This document shows positions 7,584 to 15,294 of a stretch of DNA of 35,238 nucleotides, piece by piece (position 1 is the stretch's first letter; each line of letters begins with the position of its first letter). The stretch covers positions 1-35,238 of the forward strand of contig JAAYUC010000041.1 in the NCBI GenBank assembly GCA_012517865.1, in the 5' to 3' direction. Under the pieces are notes generated by a model. It saw nothing but the letters and a program-made list of their open reading frames with translations. It searched no databases and was not told the DNA's origin. Source of the DNA: Chloroflexota bacterium (lineage in GTDB: Bacteria; Chloroflexota; Anaerolineae; Anaerolineales; Anaerolineaceae). Made by a program: the position numbers and the translations under genes.

Positions 7584-9410
7584 TTACTTCAACAAAAGTG
7601 GTATATAGAGCTGCGCCCCGCGAATATCGAAGTTGATACTGTACACCCTATTGCCGGAAGAAATCACCACCGGGTCGGGCATACCGTCCTGATTGGGGTC
7701 GTAGAAGCTAATGATGTCGACCGGGTCAGGCCGGCCGCCGGAACCGTTGAAATCTATGACCGCGATGATGTAATAGGTCCCATCCGCCAACCCGCGCAGG
7801 GAGTAGGGGTCTCCGCCAAACTGGTAATCAACCGTTTCGGGCGGTCCATCCAGGACCAAATGCGCGGCAATCTCAATCAGGGGGCTGCTGCCAGGGCCTG
7901 TGTAGGTGACCGTGCCGTTAATCACGCCGGCGTTGGTGTAATATGCCCAAATCTTACCGGCGCGATAAAGCGGATTTGTCGAGTCTTCGTAGTACAGGTG
8001 CGCGGAGGTGACAAGGTCATCCACGCCGTCCCCATTCAGGTCTCCCGCGCTGCCTGCCTGGCGGGCAAACCAGGCGGCATATAACCCCGGGATGACCGGC
8101 TGGTCTGCGTGCCAATCCCAATTGCCCAGGTTTCCATTGACTCCCAGATTGGGACCCTGGTCCGAACCGTAGTAAACAAAGATGCCCGGAGCGCCTAACG
8201 AACAGCCGACAATCACATCATCATACCCGTCATGATTGATATCGCCAGGTATTCCGGTGACGGTGCCAAAGGCGTAACCAGGGGCGTTGCTTTCGGCCAG
8301 CCATCCGGCGTTATCTGGATTGCCCGCCACGCCTTGATTGATACCCTGTTCTGACCCATACCAAAGGAAGACGACCCCCTCATCCGCCGTGGGATGGTCA
8401 TGTTCCCATGATGAAACAAGCACGTCGTCGTATCCGTCTCCATTCACATCGCCGGCGCTGCCGAGCATCAGGGCAAAATAGCGCACAGTCTGATTGCTTT
8501 CGGTCATCCAATCTGCGTTGGCTGGACGCCCCGGTTCGCCCAACCCCGTTTCAGAACCGTACCAGGCAAAGGCCGCGCCCTCGTCAGTGGTGCCGTTGTC
8601 ATACAGGTCCGCGCCGACCAATAAATCCGCGTAGCCGTCGCCATTCACATCCCCGGCAGCGCCAATGGCCCGGCCAAAATTGCTGAGATGTTGGTCGGAT
8701 TCCGCGGACCAATCCGGCGTCAGCGCCGGTCCGGAGGCTGAACCAAAGAAGACATACACGCTTCCTTCATCCGTAGTTTCGTTATCCCAGCCAGTCGCGC
8801 CCACGGCGATGTCGTCATAGCCGTCGCCGTTGATATCCCCTACTCCGGCCAGCCCAATCCCAACAGACTGGTTTTCCTGACTGCCGGTGAAGACCCAATC
8901 CGGCGTAAGCGCCAGACCGGAGGCCGAGCCAAAGAACAGGAGAGCCCTGCCGGCATTACTGACAGCCGGGGCGCTGAGGTCGTAGGCATGACTGCCCACC
9001 AAGACATCATCATATCCATCGCCATTCACATCGCCCGCGCCGGCCACGACGTAACCCAAGTAGTTGTTTTCCTGTTCTCCCTCCAGTGTCCAGGCAGGCG
9101 CGGCGGGATCCAGGCCGTTTTCTGAGCCCGGGAATAAATACGCTTTACCCGCGTTGGTGTAGGTCGCTGTATCATAGCCGTAAGCCCCAATGATCAGGTC
9201 GTCATAGCTGTCGCCGTTCACATCGCCAGCCGGCATCCAGCTGTACCCCAGCAAAGAACCAGCCTGCGTTCCGGTAAACGTCCAGCCGGGGGTCGTTGCC
9301 GGAACCAGTTGAATACCGGCATCCAGTCCTCCTGCGGCCGAGCTGACATTAAGCGGCAAGAAGAGTAAACCTGCCGCCAATAAAATAACCAGGAATTTGT
9401 ACTTTCGCAT
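7584..9410 (-). CDS. Secreted seven-bladed FG-GAP beta-propeller protein with C-terminal YIPLLLK tail
   Basis: The 608-residue protein begins with a signal peptide (MRKYK, then a hydrophobic core at about 6-20, cleavage near SSA-AG at 23-26). Seven FG-GAP repeats follow, each with a calcium-binding D-x-N-x-D-x-x-D-D loop starting near residues 63, 127, 192, 254, 321, 390 and 457, enough for one complete integrin-alpha-like propeller. Loop six is altered (INHDGYDD). Residues 495-598 form a separate beta-rich domain with a GTVTYTG start and ADGTYYIIAVID, reminiscent of carboxypeptidase-regulatory or prealbumin-like domains. The protein ends RGAQLYIPLLLK. It probably acts outside the cell in adhesion or glycan binding. 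The ATG follows an AAAGGAGGAG Shine-Dalgarno. Mature ligand and attachment mode are unknown. Confidence 0.92.
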   Translation of the reverse strand: MRKYKFLVILLAAGLLFLPLNVSSAAGGLDAGIQLVPATTPGWTFTGTQAGSLLGYSWMPAGDVNGDSYDDLIIGAYGYDTATYTNAGKAYLFPGSENGLDPAAPAWTLEGEQENNYLGYVVAGAGDVNGDGYDDVLVGSHAYDLSAPAVSNAGRALLFFGSASGLALTPDWVFTGSQENQSVGIGLAGVGDINGDGYDDIAVGATGWDNETTDEGSVYVFFGSASGPALTPDWSAESDQHLSNFGRAIGAAGDVNGDGYADLLVGADLYDNGTTDEGAAFAWYGSETGLGEPGRPANADWMTESNQTVRYFALMLGSAGDVNGDGYDDVLVSSWEHDHPTADEGVVFLWYGSEQGINQGVAGNPDNAGWLAESNAPGYAFGTVTGIPGDINHDGYDDVIVGCSLGAPGIFVYYGSDQGPNLGVNGNLGNWDWHADQPVIPGLYAAWFARQAGSAGDLNGDGVDDLVTSAHLYYEDSTNPLYRAGKIWAYYTNAGVINGTVTYTGPGSSPLIEIAAHLVLDGPPETVDYQFGGDPYSLRGLADGTYYIIAVIDFNGSGGRPDPVDIISFYDPNQDGMPDPVVISSGNRVYSINFDIRGAQLYIPLLLK

Positions 9411-9711
9411 AAGTCTCCTCCTTTGGAATAAAATTGATGTCTTTGGTCGAAATTACAGGCGGCACTGCAGATGCAAACCCGGATATGCTCAGCCAGCCCA
9501 AGGCAATAATTGCTTATAGCTGGAGGCGTGTTCTTAAGTTGCTCGATGCGGGTTTGGACAAAGCGAGGTGGGCTGGTTTTCGGAAAGACCATACCCTGAT
9601 AGCTATAATATAGGCGATTTTTAAAGCAAAATCAATATGCAGATAGTTATTTGGATGAAAAAAACCGCCGCTTGCTTCGCAAGTTGGCAAACATGATACA
9701 CTTTTCAGGTC
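9411..9711. other. Divergent intergenic region between FG-GAP gene and mutS2
   Basis: This 301-bp AT-richer stretch separates two divergent genes. It contains a good minus-strand promoter (9607-9635), which would give the FG-GAP gene a leader of roughly 190 nt. A small inverted repeat CTTGCTTCGCAAG (9670-9682) lies upstream of mutS2. No riboswitch class was recognised in the leader. The mutS2 promoter is unclear: TACACT at 9697-9702 would put its start about 3 nt before the ATG. Confidence 0.5.
9607..9635 (-). promoter_or_regulatory. Sigma-70-type promoter for the FG-GAP gene
   Basis: Minus strand: TTGATT (-35, 9630-9635), a 17-nt spacer, and TATATT (-10, 5 of 6, 9607-9612). Transcription would begin near 9600, about 190 nt before the ATG. 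Confidence 0.55.
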
Positions 9712-12102
9712 ATGAACCCAAAATCCTTAATCCTGCTGGAATACCCGAAAATCCTGGCAAAGCTTAAATCCTATGCCTCTTTCAGCGCGTCGGCGGCGCT
9801 GGCGGACTCTCTGCGCCCAACCAGCAGCCTGGAAAAAGCGCTGGCAATGCAGCAGCTCACCCGCGAAGCCCGCTATCTGCTCTCGATGAACAACGAACTG
9901 AACTTTAGCGGCGCGGTAGACATGCGCCCATTGGTCGACCTGACCCTGCGCAGCGTCACGCTGGAAGCGCTCGACCTGCTGGCCATTCGAAGTACCCTGA
10001 TTATTTCGCGCACCGCCCGGCGCGTTCTGGAAAACCACCGCGAGGACGCCCCGCGCATGGCCGAACTGGCGGAAGGCCTGACGGACGGACTGGGCTTGAT
10101 AGACCTGATTTCGCGCACGATTTCCGACCGCGGCGAAGTGATGGACAGCGCTTCAGAAGCACTGGGGCGCATCCGTTCAGAAATTAAGGTAAGCCACGCG
10201 CGCCTGATGGAACGGCTTTCCCGCTACATCAACGACCCTGAAAGCGCCCGCATGCTGCAGGAGCCCATCATCACCCAGCGCGGGGGCAGGTACGTGCTAC
10301 CGCTGCGCGCGGAGTTCAAAGGGCGCATTAAGGCCATCGTCCACGACCAATCCGCTTCCGGCGCGACGCTTTTTATCGAGCCTATCGCGGTGGTGGAATG
10401 GAATAACAAGGTACGCGAGTTGGAGCTGCAAGAGCGCGACGAAGTTCTGCGCGTTTTGCACGCGCTCAGCCTGCGCATCGCCGAGCAGGCCGAAAGCCTG
10501 AAGCTCAGCGTGGAAGCCATGGCCGCGCTCGACCTGGCGCTGATGAAAGCGCGTTATGCCGAAGACTTGCGCGCCGTAGAACCGGAATTGGTGCCGTTCG
10601 CGGAAAAAGCCCCCGAATTCCACCCCGGCAGCGTCATCGCCCTGCGCCGCGCGCGCCATCCGCTGCTGGACCCTGCCAAAGTGGTCCCGATTGACGTTGT
10701 TCTGGATGAACAGACATTTTCAGTGGTGCTCACCGGACCCAACACCGGCGGAAAAACTGTTTCGCTGAAGACCGTCGGCCTGCTGGTGCTGATGGCGCAG
10801 TCCGGCATGCAGATTCCCGCGCAGTCCGGCTCGCGATTGAGTCTTTTCCGCGATGTATTTGCCGATATCGGCGATGAGCAGTCCATCGAACAGTCGCTCT
10901 CCACCTTTTCCGGGCACATCAGCCAGCTTGTGCGCATTATCAAGCGCGCGGATTACCGCTCGCTGGTGCTGCTGGACGAACTGGGCGCGGGCACCGACCC
11001 CCAGGAAGGCTCTGCGCTGGCCCGCGCGGTGCTGACCTATCTGCTGAGCCGCAGGATTACCAACATTGTCGCCACCCATTACCCCGAGCTGAAAACCTTC
11101 GCGCATGCCACCAAAGGCGTCATAAATGCCAGCCTGGAATTCGACCTGGACACGCTCAAGCCTACCTATCATCTGATTCTCGGACTGCCGGGGCGCTCCA
11201 ACGCGCTGGCAATTGCTGAAAGGCTGGGGCTCCCCAAAGCGATTGTGGACGACGCGCGCGCGGAATTAAATCCGTTGGATTTGCGGGCGGAAGATTTATT
11301 GGATGAGATTCATCGGCAGCGCGACCTGACCCGCCTGAATTACGAAGAGTCCGAAAAGCTGCGGCGCGAATTGGAAGAACAGCGGGCAAAATTGAACGCG
11401 CGCCTCAGCCAGCTTGAGGAACAGAAAGCGGACATCCTGGAAAAAACCCAGAGGAAAGCTGAAGAAGAACTGGCAGCCCTGCGGGCGGAACTTAATGAAC
11501 TGCGCCGTAACATGGTGAAGAAGAATGAACCGCTGGCAGAAATGGAAGCGCTGCAAGAAAAATTGGAACAGGTGGAAATTCGCCAGGAAAAAGCTGCCCG
11601 AAAAAAACGTCAGCCCAAACCCAAGCTTGAACAGGGGCCGCTAAAGCCCGGAGAACGCGTGATGGTGCGCAAACTCAAAACGGAAGGCCTGGTGACTTCT
11701 GCGGACGCTGAAGAAATTGAAGTTCAGGTCGGGATGCTGCGCATGCGTCTGAAGCCGCAAGAGGTGGAACGCAAAGCTGCTCCCGAGTTGAGCGAGCCAT
11801 CCGAAGCGCCCAAACCCGCGGTCGGGAAAACGCAGCTGCCCAGCGTGGCATCACCCGGATTAGAGCTGGATTTGCGCGGAATGCGGGTGGAAGACGCGCT
11901 GGACAAACTCGACGCTTACCTGGAGCAGGGGTATCTTTCCGGCCTGCCTTTTGGGCGCATCATTCACGGCAAAGGAACCGGAGCGCTGCGCCAGGCGGTT
12001 CGGGATGTCTTGCAGCATTCCCCGCAGGTCAGGCGCTGGGAATCCGGCGGGGAAAAAGAAGGCGGGGACGGGGTTTCGGTAGTATTTTTTGAATCACAAT
12101 AA
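9712..12102 (+). CDS. mutS2: MutS2 family ATPase/endonuclease with Smr domain
   Basis: The 796-residue protein is full length for MutS2. It has the MutS core (helical lever region about 1-300) and the ABC-type ATPase with Walker A GPNTGGKT near 343-350, Walker B LVLLDELGAGTDPQEG near 418-433 and the switch His in VATHYPELKTFA. A charged coiled-coil insert (about 515-640) rich in Glu, Lys and Arg follows, then a small beta domain (KPGERVMVRKL). The C-terminal Smr nuclease domain (about 720-796) has LDLRGMRVEDAL and the HGKGTGALR motif. It lacks the mismatch-recognition domain I of MutS. MutS2 proteins suppress homologous recombination or rescue collided ribosomes, depending on species. Start is the ATG at 9712 after CAGGTC. 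It is the only complete plus-strand gene in the window. Confidence 0.96.
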   Translation: MNPKSLILLEYPKILAKLKSYASFSASAALADSLRPTSSLEKALAMQQLTREARYLLSMNNELNFSGAVDMRPLVDLTLRSVTLEALDLLAIRSTLIISRTARRVLENHREDAPRMAELAEGLTDGLGLIDLISRTISDRGEVMDSASEALGRIRSEIKVSHARLMERLSRYINDPESARMLQEPIITQRGGRYVLPLRAEFKGRIKAIVHDQSASGATLFIEPIAVVEWNNKVRELELQERDEVLRVLHALSLRIAEQAESLKLSVEAMAALDLALMKARYAEDLRAVEPELVPFAEKAPEFHPGSVIALRRARHPLLDPAKVVPIDVVLDEQTFSVVLTGPNTGGKTVSLKTVGLLVLMAQSGMQIPAQSGSRLSLFRDVFADIGDEQSIEQSLSTFSGHISQLVRIIKRADYRSLVLLDELGAGTDPQEGSALARAVLTYLLSRRITNIVATHYPELKTFAHATKGVINASLEFDLDTLKPTYHLILGLPGRSNALAIAERLGLPKAIVDDARAELNPLDLRAEDLLDEIHRQRDLTRLNYEESEKLRRELEEQRAKLNARLSQLEEQKADILEKTQRKAEEELAALRAELNELRRNMVKKNEPLAEMEALQEKLEQVEIRQEKAARKKRQPKPKLEQGPLKPGERVMVRKLKTEGLVTSADAEEIEVQVGMLRMRLKPQEVERKAAPELSEPSEAPKPAVGKTQLPSVASPGLELDLRGMRVEDALDKLDAYLEQGYLSGLPFGRIIHGKGTGALRQAVRDVLQHSPQVRRWESGGEKEGGDGVSVVFFESQ

Positions 12103-12149
12103 AAAAAGATCGCCACTAATCTGCGACATTAGTTACTGGCGATCTTTTT
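12103..12149 (+). terminator. Bidirectional Rho-independent terminator after mutS2
   Basis: AAAAAGATCGCCA (12103-12115) pairs with TGGCGATCTTTTT (12137-12149) in a 13-bp stem. Inside it, CTAAT (12116-12120) pairs with ATTAG (12128-12132). It starts right after the mutS2 TAA and has A and T tracts on both flanks, so it can also end minus-strand transcripts from the glycosyltransferase pair at 12299-14052. Confidence 0.88.
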
Positions 12150-12173
12150 GCGCCGGTTCCCTATATCCGGCGC
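12150..12173. terminator. Second hairpin next to the mutS2 terminator
   Basis: GCGCCGG (12150-12156) and CCGGCGC (12167-12173) form a 7-bp GC stem around a 10-nt loop, directly abutting the mutS2 terminator. No T tract follows on either side. It may back up termination or stabilise the 3' end. The following 125 bp to 12298 are AT-rich, with no gene seen. Confidence 0.4.
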
Positions 12174-12298
12174 CCATATATCATAATAATTTTAAATATT
12201 TTATACCAGAGGTGTAAATAACGCAAGGGTTTTTTAGGAAGTGTTTGAAAATAACGCCTTCAGAGAACGTTTTTCATCCTGCCTGCTGGCGGCGGGGC

Positions 12299-13087
12299 TC
12301 ATTTGGCGGAATTGAGCTGCTTTTTGCGCCTGCGTATCAAAAGCGGCGCGACCAGCTTGCGCACCCAATACTTTGCCACAATTGGCGCGAGCGGTTTCCC
12401 GCCGTCGCGGTAATGCACGCGCAGCATCTCAGGCCAGCAGCGGTCATCGGCCGCGATAGACTTCGCGTCGCCGTGCAGGCGGAAAGCCGCCCACAGCTCG
12501 GGAATATACACCAGAGGCGCTTTGGCTGCCAGCCGCACCCACAGATCGTAGTCCATCGCGAAATAAAAGCTGGGGTCCAGGGGGCCAACCTGTTTCCAAA
12601 GCTCAGCCCGGAAAAAGGCTGCCTGCTGCGGGATATGCACATAGCCCCGGCGCAGTTTGCGGTAATCCGTCTGGGCGGCCGGGAAGTCGCCAATTTTCTT
12701 CCCTTCAGCGTTGATGAGCAGAGCGTTTCCATAAACCATGGCGGCCTGCGGATGCGCGTTTAGCTGGCGCACCGCGGCGCTGACCGCTCCGGGCAGCAGC
12801 AGGTCGTCAGAATTCAGCCAGGCCAGAATTTCGCCGCTGGCCCGCGCGAAGCCCTGATTAATGGCATCTGTCTGTCCCTGGTCCGGCTGCGACTGCCAAT
12901 ATGCCAATCGTTCAGATAAAGCTTGAATGATGTCCGCGCTGCCGTCCGTGGAACCGCCGTCTATGACGATGTATTCCAGATTCGGGTAGTCCTGCTCCAG
13001 CACGGAGCGCATGGTTTCTTTCAGAAAAGCCGCCTGGTTAAACGAAGGCGTCACAATGCTGACTTTGGGGTAGGTGTTCGGGCTCAT
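12299..13087 (-). CDS. Family 2 glycosyltransferase
   Basis: The 262-residue GT-A enzyme starts KVSIVTPSFNQAAFLKETMRSV and has the nucleotide-binding DGGSTDGS (about 40-47), the LNSDDLLLPGA metal-binding DxD-type motif (near 92) and a later DYDLWVRLA acceptor/catalytic segment. The frame stays open upstream to 13642, but that part overlaps the preceding gene and reads as nonsense. The ATG at 13087 overlaps the preceding stop by 4 nt (ATGA) and begins the conserved domain, so it is chosen. It is a close paralogue of the gene just upstream and probably adds a sugar to the same glycan. Donor and acceptor are unknown. It ends a two-gene unit facing the mutS2 terminator. Confidence 0.9.
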   Translation of the reverse strand: MSPNTYPKVSIVTPSFNQAAFLKETMRSVLEQDYPNLEYIVIDGGSTDGSADIIQALSERLAYWQSQPDQGQTDAINQGFARASGEILAWLNSDDLLLPGAVSAAVRQLNAHPQAAMVYGNALLINAEGKKIGDFPAAQTDYRKLRRGYVHIPQQAAFFRAELWKQVGPLDPSFYFAMDYDLWVRLAAKAPLVYIPELWAAFRLHGDAKSIAADDRCWPEMLRVHYRDGGKPLAPIVAKYWVRKLVAPLLIRRRKKQLNSAK

Positions 13088-14052
13088 CGGTTTGACTGCT
13101 TTCCGTCGGCAGACTTTTGATAACGGCGTCGGCGCGCTTGTCGGGCCTTTTCTTGCAGCGCGCTCAGGCCTGCCGCGTTTGCCAGCGCGGAAAAAACGCG
13201 CCTCCAATCCTGCAGCGCGGCGGCAGGGCTGAGGCCAAAACTGCGGGCATAATGTCTCAGGGCGGCTTTGGGCTGGTCCGCTTCGGCCAGGTAAAAGCCG
13301 CTGAAGCGGTGAGCCCCCGCCAGAATTTGTTTCCGCATCTGACCTGCCAGCGGCTGAAAGCGTGGGTCTTCCAGCAGCCACTGGGCCAGCCGAAGCGCTT
13401 CCGGCGCGAAGCCAGCCGCTTGGGCGGTGTTCTTGGCGCCGGGGTGGGCGCGGGCGGCAGCCCACAGCGCCCCGGGAACATAGCGCGGCCGGCCGAGCGC
13501 CGCCAGGCGCAGCCACAGATGGTGGTCGAGGATGTAATGGTAGCTGGTATCCAAAAAACCTGTTTCCAACAGGGCGGAGCGGCGCATAAACACCCCGGGT
13601 TGGCCAATAATCTGAAAGCGCATCAGGTCTGCCAGGCCCCAATCTCCGTAGCGCATGCGGTTGAAAGCCCGGCCGGCCTCATCAATGGATTCCACGTCGC
13701 TAAAGACAAATGGAGCCTGGGGGGTCGTTTCCAGCGCGCGGACGGCCTCGCTCAGCGCGCCGGGGTAATACAGGTCGTCCGAGTTCAACCAGGCGATGTA
13801 TTCGCCCGTGGCACGCGCGAAACCCTTGTTGACGGCATCCGCCTGTCCGCGGTCCGGTTCGGATACCCAGCCAGCCAGACGGCCGGCATAACGGCGGATG
13901 ATTTCCACACTGCCGTCGCTGGAGCCGCCGTCCACCACCCAGTATTCAATGCTCGGGTAATTCTGCTCCAGGACGGAACGGATGGTCTGCTCCAAAAAAG
14001 CAGCCTGGTTATAAGATGGGGTAATGATGGATACGAGCGCGGGTTCCGGCAT
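13084..14052 (-). CDS. Family 2 glycosyltransferase with C-terminal helical tail
   Basis: The 322-residue protein has the same GT-A core as its neighbour: LVSIITPSYNQAAFLEQTIRSV, DGGSSDGS near 40, LNSDDLYYPGA near 90 and DHHLWLRLA near 175. It carries about 60 extra C-terminal residues (ADQPKAALRHYARSFGLSPAAAL) that look like one TPR-type helical repeat. The strong core similarity to the downstream gene suggests tandem duplication. The ATG at 14052 has no Shine-Dalgarno and is preceded by TATAAT at 6 nt. The pair lies just beyond the palindromic repeats that end the large glycan operon, so it is likely part of the same surface-glycan locus but separately transcribed. Confidence 0.9.
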   Translation of the reverse strand: MPEPALVSIITPSYNQAAFLEQTIRSVLEQNYPSIEYWVVDGGSSDGSVEIIRRYAGRLAGWVSEPDRGQADAVNKGFARATGEYIAWLNSDDLYYPGALSEAVRALETTPQAPFVFSDVESIDEAGRAFNRMRYGDWGLADLMRFQIIGQPGVFMRRSALLETGFLDTSYHYILDHHLWLRLAALGRPRYVPGALWAAARAHPGAKNTAQAAGFAPEALRLAQWLLEDPRFQPLAGQMRKQILAGAHRFSGFYLAEADQPKAALRHYARSFGLSPAAALQDWRRVFSALANAAGLSALQEKARQARRRRYQKSADGKQSNR

Positions 14053-14058
14053 ATGTTA

Positions 14059-14064
14059 ATTATA
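14059..14064 (-). promoter_or_regulatory. -10 box predicting a leaderless start for the glycosyltransferase pair
   Basis: Minus strand TATAAT, then TAACAT, then the ATG at 14052. The spacing matches the boxes before 3544, 5022 and 7136. No good -35 is visible. Confidence 0.55.
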
Positions 14065-14144
14065 CCCATACGCGCGGAAGACATGATTAGCGCCCCCTTC
14101 AACGCGCTCAGGATTTCTATTTGTTTCGCAATGCCGAACCATCC

Positions 14145-14225
14145 GTCATTGCCAAGGAGCGCCAGCGACGGAAGCAATCTCCCGATTCGCTAACGGGGAG
14201 ATCGCTTCGCTGTGCTCGCGATGAC
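14145..14225. repeat. Palindromic intergenic repeat, copy 1
   Basis: This 81-bp imperfect palindrome has a left arm opening GTCATTGCCAAGGAGC and running to GCAATCTCCC, and a right arm from GGGGAGATCGCTTCGC to GCTCGCGATGAC. The ends are inverted (GTCATTGC / GCGATGAC). The type, with GTCATTGCGA ends and a GAAGCAATCTCC core, is a short palindromic element that I have seen in several phyla, with no coding capacity. As RNA it would fold into a long stem. It follows the 3' end of the glycan operon. Confidence 0.75.
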
Positions 14226-14234
14226 AGACTATTC

Positions 14235-14314
14235 GTCATTGCGAATGAGCGCCAGCGACGGAAGCAATCTCCCAGCATGCTCATCGGGAGGTCGCTTTGC
14301 AGGCTCGCGATGAC
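14235..14314. repeat. Palindromic intergenic repeat, copy 2
   Basis: This 80-bp copy starts 10 nt after copy 1 and shares with it the identical core GAGCGCCAGCGACGGAAG (14246-14263 onward). The left end is GTCATTGCGAATGAGC and the right arm is GGGAGGTCGCTTTGC to GCTCGCGATGAC. Between the arms the short spacer differs from copy 1 (AGCATGCTCATC). Confidence 0.75.
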
Positions 14315-14329
14315 GTGATATGTTAGTGC

Positions 14330-14359
14330 GGGGAGGTCGCTTCGCAAGCTCGCGATGAC
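14330..14359. repeat. Palindromic intergenic repeat, right half only (copy 3)
   Basis: GGGGAGGTCGCTTCGC through GCTCGCGATGAC repeats the right arm of copies 1 and 2 without a left arm, so it is a half copy or decayed element. The rest of the gap (14360-14481) shows no further repeat, no gene and no clear terminator. Confidence 0.7.
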
Positions 14360-14481
14360 AAATCAGTAGTCGCTTTGTTTATTAGAAGGACGAACAAAAC
14401 AGCAAGACCCTGCGCCGCGGTCTGGATGACAGGAACGTTTCCGGATGGGGCAACGATAGTTTGTAATTCCGCCGGATGAAT

Positions 14482-15288
14482 TTACCCAAACAGACTTTCG
14501 TACACAACCTTGGGGAAAACCTCCAGCTTCCCGCCGATGGTCGCGTCCAGCACCCGACGTCCGTCCGCTTCGTAAGCCTTCCGCGCCATGCGGTATGCCA
14601 GCTCCGAGGTCTCCAGGTCAGGCAGCTGCCACCTGAAGCCTTTGCCAAAGTATGCCGCTGAAAAATGGTTGGGGTCATCTCCTTCAGACTGTACCGTGGT
14701 GTTGGGCGCGCCTTTGGTGGCAAAGCTGTGGTCCACGCCCACCAAAATGACCGTGGTAAAGCCCATGAAATAGGCCAGCTGCAGGGCGACGTTCGTCACT
14801 GTGGCGCCTTCCCATATTCTGCCGCGCACATCACGCGCGAATTTGGGTGTGGTGTAACTGGTGTAGAGGTAGTGCGTGTTTTCATCCATCCCGACCCATT
14901 TGCGCGAACGCCAGGCAAAAAACTTAGGCATTGCCAGCGCGCGGAATTCAGCCGCGGACTGCTCGATAACCAGGTCGTTGATGGACACCAGGCAGGAGGG
15001 CGAAAAGTTCAGCTCTTCCGCGGCCAAAAAGATGCGGTTAAAGCCGAACGTGAACTCGTTTTTTAGCAGGGAGAGGTCGGTCTGCTTCAGGCTGGGTCCG
15101 TTGCCGATTAAAAAGCAGCGTTCCCCTTTGTGCGCGTCCTTCAGCAGGCTCAGCTTACGGATGGATTCCCGCCGCCAGGGATGCAAATACGCGGAAGGTA
15201 GCTCGGGCAGCCTGCGCGCGCCGTCGTACAGCCTGCGCGCGGTTTCCATCAAGCGCGGAGGGAGGTTGAAACCTGTTTCTTCGGGCAT
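14482..15288 (-). CDS. DUF115/Maf-like protein, candidate nonulosonic acid transferase
   Basis: The 268-residue protein has FLIGNGPSLKQTDLSLL (60-76), FGFNRIFLA (81-89), the VTNVALQLAYFMGFTTVILVGVDHSF segment (164-189) and a DPNHF motif (205-209). These are features of the DUF115 / 6-hydroxymethylpterin diphosphokinase MptE-like fold shared with Maf flagellin glycosyltransferases and related to GT42 sialyltransferases. In those enzymes the GxGPSL loop binds the CMP-sugar. It is the last gene of an operon holding two nonulosonate synthases and three cytidylyltransferases, so transfer of a CMP-activated sugar acid is the natural guess. A pterin role is not supported by any neighbour. The ATG is 6 nt after the preceding stop with GGAG upstream. 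Function is inferred, the family is fairly sure. Confidence 0.75.
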   Translation of the reverse strand: MPEETGFNLPPRLMETARRLYDGARRLPELPSAYLHPWRRESIRKLSLLKDAHKGERCFLIGNGPSLKQTDLSLLKNEFTFGFNRIFLAAEELNFSPSCLVSINDLVIEQSAAEFRALAMPKFFAWRSRKWVGMDENTHYLYTSYTTPKFARDVRGRIWEGATVTNVALQLAYFMGFTTVILVGVDHSFATKGAPNTTVQSEGDDPNHFSAAYFGKGFRWQLPDLETSELAYRMARKAYEADGRRVLDATIGGKLEVFPKVVYESLFG

Positions 15289-15294
15289 ACGCGC

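Noticed and set aside
7518..8084. 188-codon plus-strand frame downstream of the possible promoter at 7454-7483
   Set aside because: It is antisense to the FG-GAP gene, has no Shine-Dalgarno, and its open length follows from the repeat-rich composition of that gene.
9411..9600. Riboswitch in the FG-GAP leader
   Set aside because: The leader of about 190 nt was compared by eye with the c-di-GMP class I pattern and no matching conserved core was found.
13088..13642. N-terminal extension of the glycosyltransferase ending at 12299
   Set aside because: It overlaps the upstream glycosyltransferase in another frame and is Pro/Arg-rich nonsense. The ATGA overlap at 13087 marks the true start.
14145..14359. 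CRISPR array
   Set aside because: The copies are long inverted palindromes of about 80 bp with a 9-nt gap between the full copies, not short direct repeats with uniform spacers, and no cas gene is nearby.
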